A DNA stretch of 16,516 nucleotides from Candidatus Saccharimonadota bacterium (GTDB lineage Bacteria; Patescibacteriota; Saccharimonadia; Saccharimonadales; Saccharimonadaceae): positions 1 to 16,516 of the forward strand of contig JAFWHP010000036.1 of the NCBI GenBank assembly GCA_017515125.1, given 5' to 3'. A program made the position numbers and the translations under genes. Shown here in pieces: positions 6,453 to 11,272 of the stretch. Below the pieces are notes generated by a model that worked only from the letters and a program-made list of their open reading frames with translations, was not told the origin of the DNA and did not search any database. Position 1 is the stretch's first letter. Each line of letters begins with the position of its first letter.

Positions 6453-7756
6453 TTTATCACTAAGAACTTATTCTTTCCCTTTTTGACTATTGCGGTCTGC
6501 GAAACCGTCAAATCTTCCTTTACTTTCTCACCATTTATCGTAATCGCCCCCTGATTAATAAACTCTCTTGCTTTCTTCTTTGATTTCGCCAACCCGTTAT
6601 CTACCAACGCATCCACGAGCGATACCCCCTTCTTTTCTACCGGCAGATATTTCGCAAACTCCAAAATCTCATCTTCAGAAAACTCCGAAAATTCCGTATC
6701 CCTACTAAACAGTACCGCCGAAAGTTCCTCGAGCGCCTGCGCATTCTTAAGTCCATGCACTACGCTCGTCGCTCCAAACGCCAGTGCCTTCTGCGCACTC
6801 CGTTCTTCTGGATGTTCGCGGTGCGCTTCCAAGAGTTCGTCAATCATCCCAGGCTCTATCAATGTATAAATTTTTATCAAACGTTCTACCGCCTCATCTG
6901 GCTGATTCAGCCAAAACTGATAGAAATCAAACATACTTGTATAGTTCCCTGAACCATTGTCGGTCGCCGCCAGCCATACCGCATTCCCCTCAGATTTTCC
7001 GAATTTCCGACCCGTTACCGGATCAATAATTAGCGGCGTGGACCAAACATCCGCCTGCGCTCCGCAAAGTCTTTTAATTAGATGTATTCCAGTTGTACAG
7101 TTTCCATACTGGTCCGCCCCACAAAGCTGCAAATCCACCCCATATTCACGATACAAATGCAAAAAATCATAACCCTGTATCAAAGTATAAGAAAACTCGG
7201 CATACGAAATCCCCGACCCACCTTCGCCTATCCGATTCTGCACAAATTGTCTATCCAGAAGCTGCGTCATTGAAAATACCTTTCCAACCTCCCGAAGAAA
7301 ATCAAGATATTTCATATCACGAAACCAGTCATAGTTATCGACTAGGATAATGCGAGCGGGTGACGTCGCTTGGGGGACCCCCGCCGAGCGCGGTCGCGAG
7401 GTGGGGGAAGATGCGACGGCAGGACCCGCTCGCAATATCACCTGTTCGACCTGACTCTTGATACATTGTTTATTATGTTCCACTTCTTCAAGCGATTTTA
7501 ATTCTCGTTCGCCATTCTCCTTCGGATCCCCAATCTGTCCTGTCGCTCCCCCTACCAAAAGGTACGGCTCATACCCGTGCCGCACAAAACACGCGCACAT
7601 CATAATCGCCGCAAGATTTCCAATCGTTAAAGAATCCGCCGACGGATCTGCCCCAAAATAAAACTTCTTCGATTCCCGGGTGTCAAGTTCTTCCGCGCTC
7701 TCCAATGTCGTCTTATCGCAAAACCCCCGATATATCAATTCCTCTGACAATTTCAT
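6449..7756 (-). CDS. tyrS: Tyrosyl-tRNA synthetase with an in-frame palindromic insertion
   Basis: 435 residues; charges tRNA-Tyr in the cytoplasm. The Rossmann catalytic domain shows YFGADPSADSLTIGNL (33-48), where the HIGH motif is TIGN; SYAEFSYTLIQGYDFLHLY (about 184-202); CGADQYGN for the usual GxDQ.GN motif; and KFGKS (251-255) as KMSKS. A C-terminal S4 RNA-binding domain lies at about 370-425 (VSLVDALVDNGLAKSKKKAR). Both histidines of HIGH are replaced (Thr, Asn), as in many TrpRS. The tyrosine-type DQYGN, KFGKS and S4 domain still make this TyrRS. Residues ~111-133 come from element A, inserted just before the conserved NYDWF strand. It follows rnhA by 12 nt and overlaps the methyltransferase ATG by 4 nt. 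Confidence 0.94.
   Translation of the reverse strand: MKLSEELIYRGFCDKTTLESAEELDTRESKKFYFGADPSADSLTIGNLAAIMMCACFVRHGYEPYLLVGGATGQIGDPKENGERELKSLEEVEHNKQCIKSQVEQVILRAGPAVASSPTSRPRSAGVPQATSPARIILVDNYDWFRDMKYLDFLREVGKVFSMTQLLDRQFVQNRIGEGGSGISYAEFSYTLIQGYDFLHLYREYGVDLQLCGADQYGNCTTGIHLIKRLCGAQADVWSTPLIIDPVTGRKFGKSEGNAVWLAATDNGSGNYTSMFDFYQFWLNQPDEAVERLIKIYTLIEPGMIDELLEAHREHPEERSAQKALAFGATSVVHGLKNAQALEELSAVLFSRDTEFSEFSEDEILEFAKYLPVEKKGVSLVDALVDNGLAKSKKKAREFINQGAITINGEKVKEDLTVSQTAIVKKGKNKFLVIK
7347..7438 (-). repeat. Palindromic element A, copy 2 (in tyrS)
   Basis: The 72-bp core 7357-7428 is identical to copy 1. The local arms are TGCGAG (7351-7356) / CTCGCA (7429-7434). After one mismatch they extend by ATA/TAT (7347-7349 / 7436-7438). 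These arms differ completely from those of copies 1 and 3. It has the same orientation relative to transcription and the same reading frame as copy 1, so the encoded 23-residue peptide is identical. The insertion keeps the TyrRS frame. Confidence 0.88.
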
Positions 7757-7768
7757 AAATCAATTATA

Positions 7769-8200
7769 TCACAGTTTTTCACCCAATCTTGCCTTATTTG
7801 CCCATAAATCTGCCATCTCATTCAGCTCCGTCCCCACATGCCCCCGCACCCACACAAATTTCACCAACTCCGGGTCATATATATTATATAGTTCCTTCAC
7901 AATATCGAGATTCGCAATCTCACCCCGCTTTTTCTTCCAACCATTCGCCGCCCAACCATTCATCCACTTCGTCACCACATTCACCCAAAACTCCGAATCA
8001 GTGTGAATTTCCACCGCTCGCCCCTTCGCTCCCTTAATCGCCGATACGATCGCCCACCCCTCCATTCGAATATTCGACGACTTCTCCTCTCGCCCTAGCA
8101 CTACTGGCTTCCCCGAACCATCTTCCTGCTCCAGTATCACCGCAAATCCCCCCGGCCCCGGATTCGGGTTCGCACTTCCATCAGTCCATAGTTTCAACAT
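7769..8200 (-). CDS. rnhA: Ribonuclease HI
   Basis: 143 residues; degrades RNA in RNA-DNA hybrids. The DEDD metal site is complete: D7 in WTDGSANPNPGPGG, E47 in NIRMEG, D68 in HTDSE, D131 in NEMADLWA, with the active-site His at 121 (RGHVG). I start it at ATG 8200 (MLKLWTDGS), as is normal for the family, rather than at the in-frame ATG at 8230: that start would add a non-conserved MGARVWYNVN and lies upstream of the promoter -10 box at 8207-8212. It is the first gene of the rnhA-tyrS-methyltransferase-rpmA operon, with tyrS 12 nt downstream. The mRNA is expected to be leaderless. Confidence 0.93.
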   Translation of the reverse strand: MLKLWTDGSANPNPGPGGFAVILEQEDGSGKPVVLGREEKSSNIRMEGWAIVSAIKGAKGRAVEIHTDSEFWVNVVTKWMNGWAANGWKKKRGEIANLDIVKELYNIYDPELVKFVWVRGHVGTELNEMADLWANKARLGEKL

Positions 8201-8206
8201 ATTCAC

Positions 8207-8212
8207 ATTATA
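8207..8212 (-). promoter_or_regulatory. Extended -10 promoter of the rnhA operon
   Basis: On the minus strand TGGTATAAT (box 8212-8207) ends 6 nt before the rnhA ATG at 8200. The -35 region is weak, but the TG extension compensates. Transcription should begin on or beside the ATG, giving a leaderless mRNA without a Shine-Dalgarno. Confidence 0.6.
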
Positions 8213-8220
8213 CCACACCC

Positions 8221-8249
8221 TTGCACCCAAAACTCGCTTGTGATATAAT
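8221..8249 (+). promoter_or_regulatory. Strong rightward promoter with no gene behind it
   Basis: -35 TTGCAC (8221-8226), 17-bp spacer, extended -10 TGATATAAT (box 8244-8249). The expected start is about 8256. No ORF follows; two hairpins with T-runs come directly after it (8259-8329). Confidence 0.6.
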
Positions 8250-8258
8250 CAAAACATA

Positions 8259-8329
8259 AGAAAAGCGCTGCTAAGTCACGCTTTTCTGGGTTGTTTTTCT
8301 AGTTAGGTTATAACCTAACTAGATTTTTT
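8259..8329 (+). terminator. Two tandem terminator-like hairpins; possible very short RNA
   Basis: Hairpin 1: AGAAAAGCG (8259-8267) / CGCTTTTCT (8279-8287), then TTGTTTTT (8291-8298). Hairpin 2: a perfect 24-bp palindrome at 8299-8322 centred on GGTTATAACC, followed by six T (8324-8329). Transcripts from the promoter at 8221-8249 would meet the first hairpin after only a few nucleotides. The unit may be a ~45-75 nt small RNA or an attenuated leader. The arrangement is visible in the sequence; its function is inferred. Confidence 0.5.
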
Positions 8330-8498
8330 CTTCGTTTTGGACTTACGCCCCGGAAAGATGATACACAAGAGATTAATCTGTATAGTCATTTTCCTCCCTT
8401 CTGGCAACCTAGCTACTTAGCATGCCGTCTAATGGTCACCTCACGCATCATAAGCATTGCTACTTATGAATCGGTCCACTAAACTCCGAAGCCAACCC
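8330..8498 (-). ncRNA. Possible structured RNA in a gene-free stretch (low confidence)
   Basis: No ORF with coding character is seen in 8330-8690. On the minus strand a promoter-like pair TTGCAA (8533-8528), 17 bp, TAGAAA with TG extension (8510-8505) would start RNA near 8498. Its first part can form hairpins such as CATAAG/CTTATG, and GCTACTTA occurs twice on the plus strand (8411, 8459). I compared it by eye with tmRNA, RNase P RNA, SRP RNA and tRNA landmarks and found no match. It may be an unknown RNA, a long leader, or plain spacer. Confidence 0.2.
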
Positions 8499-8597
8499 AC
8501 CTTCTTTCTATCACGCCTTAAAACAATTTGCAACCCCCTGTAACGAAAATTTTTGCTATAACTGTTTTGTTCTCCGTTATTTATGATTTACCTCTTG

Positions 8598-8627
8598 TGG
8601 TTAAAACTTATTCCGCTATGGTTAAAA
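8598..8627. repeat. Direct repeat TGGTTAAAA spaced 21 bp
   Basis: TGGTTAAAA occurs at 8598-8606 and 8619-8627, 21 bp apart (about two helical turns), in the long intergenic region before the FISUMP gene. A regulator-binding site is possible, but two copies of a 9-mer in AT-rich DNA may be chance. Confidence 0.3.
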
Positions 8628-8692
8628 TTACCACTACAGTTTTATGGCTTCGCATTTTTCACACAAAACTATAAAAGTATGATATTATTAAA

Positions 8693-8807
8693 GTGCGATA
8701 GTTAAATATATTTTCGAAAAGCGATAAAGCAATCGAGATTTGAGACGGCATCGTGAGGATGTTAAATCTCGATTGGCGAACGCCGAAAGTGTATTTGACT
8801 ATCGCAC
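8693..8807. repeat. Branched foldback element C upstream of the FISUMP gene
   Basis: Outer arms GTGCGATAGTTAAATA (8693-8708) and 8792-8807 pair at 15 of 16 positions. Inside are a palindrome TTTTCGAAAA (8711-8720), a central 12-bp perfect stem CAATCGAGATTT (8730-8741) / 8764-8775, and a small GGCG-AA-CGCC hairpin (8775-8784). The whole can be drawn as a cloverleaf-like cruciform or RNA. It is intergenic and has no T-run that would mark a simple terminator. Confidence 0.75.
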
Positions 8808-8810
8808 CTC

Positions 8811-8883
8811 GCGGTGCCGTTTTTGTATTTATGCCTTTTACAAAGGTGGCACCGCTAGGAGAAGATGTTAGTAAAGGTATAAT
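8811..8883 (+). promoter_or_regulatory. Hairpin and -10 box before the FISUMP gene
   Basis: A hairpin GCGGTGCC (8811-8818) / GGCACCGC (8848-8855) with an inner TTTGTA/TACAAA stem precedes a -10 TATAAT (8878-8883). No clear -35 is seen. Only 11 nt lie between the -10 box and the ATG at 8895, so a leader would be about 5 nt and would lose part of the AGAGG at 8886 (AAGAGGT). If a promoter further upstream is used instead, that AGAGG can serve as ribosome binding site. Confidence 0.45.
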
Positions 8884-8894
8884 AAGAGGTAAAC

Positions 8895-10445
8895 ATGAAG
8901 AAAACATATCACTTAGCAAATAAAACCATGAGCGGGTCCTGCCGCGTTTTTCCCTCCCGCGACTCCTCCCTTCGGGAGCTTCGCGGGAGCCCTTCCAAAC
9001 GCGTCACCCACTCATGGTTTGTACTATTAACCTTGTTATTAAGTTTTGTGGTATTTAATTCTGTTTCTGCCCTCACCTATCAAAATGACACTGATGTAGA
9101 CTTTACCATTAATCCAACTATCTCAGTATCTCTTTCTGGAGACCTCTTGATTAATGACTTAGTTCCAGGTTCTTACGCTGATAGTAATATCATTACGGTA
9201 AATGCAGCTACTAATGCTTCTCATGGTTATTATCTAGCTGCTGCAGTAGGAGATAGTAATAGTTCTAGTAGTAATCATAATACTAATCTAACTCATTCTA
9301 CTAATAGTAATTACACATTCACTAAACTATCATCTAATGCCGCCAATCTATCTGATTTTAGCGATAATCAGTGGGGTTATTCCTATTCTACTGATGGTGG
9401 CACTAATTGGGTTAGTGGCAGTCAAGGAAGTACTGATACTGGCTACAATGGCTTACCGCTAGATGGCAATGATAGTGGAGCTACTGGTATCACTCTTATA
9501 GATACTACAAGCCCAGTAGCCAATAACTCAGTCAAATTCAAGATAGGCGCCAAAGCCAGCAACACTCAACCAGCAGGCACCTACACCAACACCATCAACT
9601 TCTACGCCGTCACTTACAAAACTCCTGTCACTATCGCTGACGCAGTATATATGCAAGATGTAGAAGAATGTCCCTCTACTCTACCTACCGAAAAGACATA
9701 TACTCTAAAAGACAGTCGTGACGAACAAGAATACACTGTAGCTAAGCTTAAAGATGGTAAATGCTGGATGACAGAGAACCTTAATCTTGCTGGTAATACT
9801 GCTCTCAGCTCCGCTAACACCGATGTTACCAGTGATTACATCGGTAATTTCTCTACCAGTAATAACTTAACCAAATCTGGTAACACTATAGTCCTCCCAG
9901 TTTCTTCCACAACGGGGTTTGATACTAATAACTATTCCTATGTCTATAACACTGGCAATAACACCAACAACTGTACTGACCCGGGTTGCTATTCTTATTA
10001 CTCTTGGGACGCCGCCACCCTTGGTTCTGGTCGCTCTATCTCTACTAATAACGCTAATGCCGAACAGAGTATCTGCCCCAAAGGGTGGAAACTTCCATCT
10101 ACTTATGATGGTAGTGGCGTAGCCGTGGAGGATACTGACTTTAGAGCCTTAATGATTGCTTATGACGGTTCTAATTCTATTCAAAACTATGATAGCAGTA
10201 CCACTCCTACTGGTGCTACTATGTATGGCAATATCGGTCCTGACTCGACTCCGAACTTCCTACTCGCCGGCTACTATAGCAACGGCTCATTCGACTCTGG
10301 TGGTAGCGCCGGGCGCTATTGGAGCTCCACATCGTCTTCTAGTACTAATAGTGCCCGCTACCTATTCTTCACCCAAAGTCGCGTCAGCTCAGCCGACACC
10401 TACTACCGATATGTCGGTCGTTCAGTTCGTTGCCTTCTCAAGTAA
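8895..10445 (+). CDS. Secreted FISUMP-domain surface protein with palindromic insertion in its signal-peptide region
   Basis: 516 residues. The start MKKTYHLANKTM is followed by ~26 residues encoded by element A copy 3 (about 13-39), then a hydrophobic core WFVLLTLLLSFVVFNSVSA (41-59) with probable cleavage after A59. Without the insert the signal peptide would have ordinary length; with it the basic n-region is about 40 residues. Residues ~60-245 are Ser/Asn/Thr-rich and resemble the partial surface protein at 1-747. Residues ~252-516 match the FISUMP domain (Fibrobacter succinogenes major paralogous domain): DGKCWMTENLNL (~285), CPKGWKLPS (~393), GRYWSSTSSSS, and the terminal VGRSVRCLLK. 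FISUMP domains occur in exported proteins of Bacteroidota, Fibrobacteres and Patescibacteria. Several cysteines in this domain could form disulfides. A role in host-cell contact is an inference. Foldback elements C and D flank the gene. Confidence 0.88.
   Translation: MKKTYHLANKTMSGSCRVFPSRDSSLRELRGSPSKRVTHSWFVLLTLLLSFVVFNSVSALTYQNDTDVDFTINPTISVSLSGDLLINDLVPGSYADSNIITVNAATNASHGYYLAAAVGDSNSSSSNHNTNLTHSTNSNYTFTKLSSNAANLSDFSDNQWGYSYSTDGGTNWVSGSQGSTDTGYNGLPLDGNDSGATGITLIDTTSPVANNSVKFKIGAKASNTQPAGTYTNTINFYAVTYKTPVTIADAVYMQDVEECPSTLPTEKTYTLKDSRDEQEYTVAKLKDGKCWMTENLNLAGNTALSSANTDVTSDYIGNFSTSNNLTKSGNTIVLPVSSTTGFDTNNYSYVYNTGNNTNNCTDPGCYSYYSWDAATLGSGRSISTNNANAEQSICPKGWKLPSTYDGSGVAVEDTDFRALMIAYDGSNSIQNYDSSTTPTGATMYGNIGPDSTPNFLLAGYYSNGSFDSGGSAGRYWSSTSSSSTNSARYLFFTQSRVSSADTYYRYVGRSVRCLLK
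8923..9020 (+). repeat. Palindromic element A, diverged copy 3 (in the FISUMP gene)
   Basis: A 78-bp segment (8933-9010) in the same orientation relative to transcription as copies 1 and 2. It shares their ends (GGGTCCTGCCG ... CGTCACCC) but has a different interior: CGCGTTT/AAACGCG, CTCCCGCGA/TCGCGGGAG and a CTCC-TTCG-type tip. Local arms AAACCATGAG (8923-8932) and CTCATGGTTT (9011-9020) are exact reverse complements and unrelated to the arms of the other copies. It is read in a different frame of the element (GGG TCC TGC, versus GGT CCT GCC in copies 1 and 2) and is open in that frame as well. Confidence 0.82.
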
Positions 10446-10451
10446 GCTAGA

Positions 10452-10636
10452 GAACTCCAAACCATAATTTTTATGAGCATTGAGCAAACCAGAGAAAATT
10501 TTTGGAAGTTTTAGGAAATTGTCATGTGCGAACCGTGAAGACAGCCGTGAGACACATGCAATTTCCGTTAAAAAACTTCCAAAAATTTCTCCCGGCGCGC
10601 CGCGAACCGCGAATAAAAATTCATGGTTTGGAGTTC
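10452..10636. repeat. Large branched foldback element D between the FISUMP gene and clpP
   Basis: It begins 7 bp after the FISUMP stop. Outer arms GAACTCCAAACCAT + ATTTTTAT (10452-10474) pair with 10613-10636 (22 bp, small bulge). Inside is a long hairpin: a 17-bp perfect stem AAATTTTTGGAAGTTTT (10496-10512) / 10572-10588, continued by GGAAATTG and CATGTG (10514-10528) / 10553-10566. On its right lie a GGCGCGCC palindrome and a CGCG-AAC-CGCG hairpin. It could stop transcription of the FISUMP gene and of clpP, which converge here, but no T-run of terminator type is present. Confidence 0.78.
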
Positions 10637-10686
10637 AACAACCATACGACTAGAAAATAGCAGTAGCCACACAACAAAACAAAACC

Positions 10687-11271
10687 CTACTTGATTATCT
10701 CGTCTATAATTCCATATTCTTTCGCTTCTTCCGCACTCATCCAGTTGTCCCGATCCATATCCTTCTCCACTTGCTTCAAATCTTTACCGGTATTCTTGGC
10801 AAAAATCTCCGCCAACCGCTTTTTGAGGAATACCCCTTCGCGCAACATAATTTCCTGATCAGTTATTTTACCCTCAGTGCCAGACGATGGCTGATGTATC
10901 ATAATTCGCGCATTAGGAAGGCAGTAGCGCTTACCCTTAGCCCCTGACGACAGTAGCATTGCCCCCATCGAAGCCTGCAGTCCAATTCCAATTGTCTCCA
11001 CGTCCGGCTCAATATAATTCATAGTGTCTATAATCGCCAGCCCATCGTACACCGAACCCCCAGGCGAATTAATGTAAAGCTTAATCGATTTTTTCGGATC
11101 CTCATGCGCAAGATATAAAAGCTGTGCCACCACTAAATTAGCCGTATGCGAATTTACATCCTCCCCAAGAAACACAATCCGATCGTTAAGAAGCCTCGAA
11201 TAAATATCGTAAGCTCTCTCCCCCTTATTAGTTTCCTCTACTACCGTAGGTACTAAATAATTCTTCACCAC
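10687..11271 (-). CDS. clpP: ATP-dependent Clp protease proteolytic subunit
   Basis: 194 residues; the serine peptidase that forms the tetradecameric chamber of ClpCP. The catalytic triad is S101 ([11 protein letters not shown]), H126 ([11 protein letters not shown]) and D175 ([11 protein letters not shown]). The oxyanion loop SPGGSVYDG (69-77) and the C-terminal [14 protein letters not shown] are typical. There is no long propeptide. The start is GTG at 11271 with AGGAG at 11280-11276; an ATG two bases upstream is out of frame and runs straight into a stop. It begins 1 nt after the clpC stop, so clpC and clpP are one operon and the partners are made together, unlike the separate loci of Firmicutes. 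Confidence 0.96.
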   Translation of the reverse strand: MVKNYLVPTVVEETNKGERAYDIYSRLLNDRIVFLGEDVNSHTANLVVAQLLYLAHEDPKKSIKLYINSPGGSVYDGLAIIDTMNYIEPDVETIGIGLQASMGAMLLSSGAKGKRYCLPNARIMIHQPSSGTEGKITDQEIMLREGVFLKKRLAEIFAKNTGKDLKQVEKDMDRDNWMSAEEAKEYGIIDEIIK

Positions 11272-11272
11272 A

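Noticed and set aside
8201..8230. Longer rnhA start at 8230
   Set aside because: It adds ten non-conserved residues and begins upstream of the likely -10 box, so it would not be on the transcript.
8330..8498. tmRNA, RNase P RNA or SRP RNA
   Set aside because: None of their conserved landmark sequences could be found on either strand by eye.
8659..8919. 86-codon minus-strand ORF before the FISUMP gene
   Set aside because: It runs through foldback element C and the start of the FISUMP gene; no promoter or ribosome binding site supports it.
8693..10636. Integron cassette with attC-like sites around the FISUMP gene
   Set aside because: C and D are long palindromes, but I could not find paired RYYYAAC/GTTRRRY core sites, and no integrase is present.
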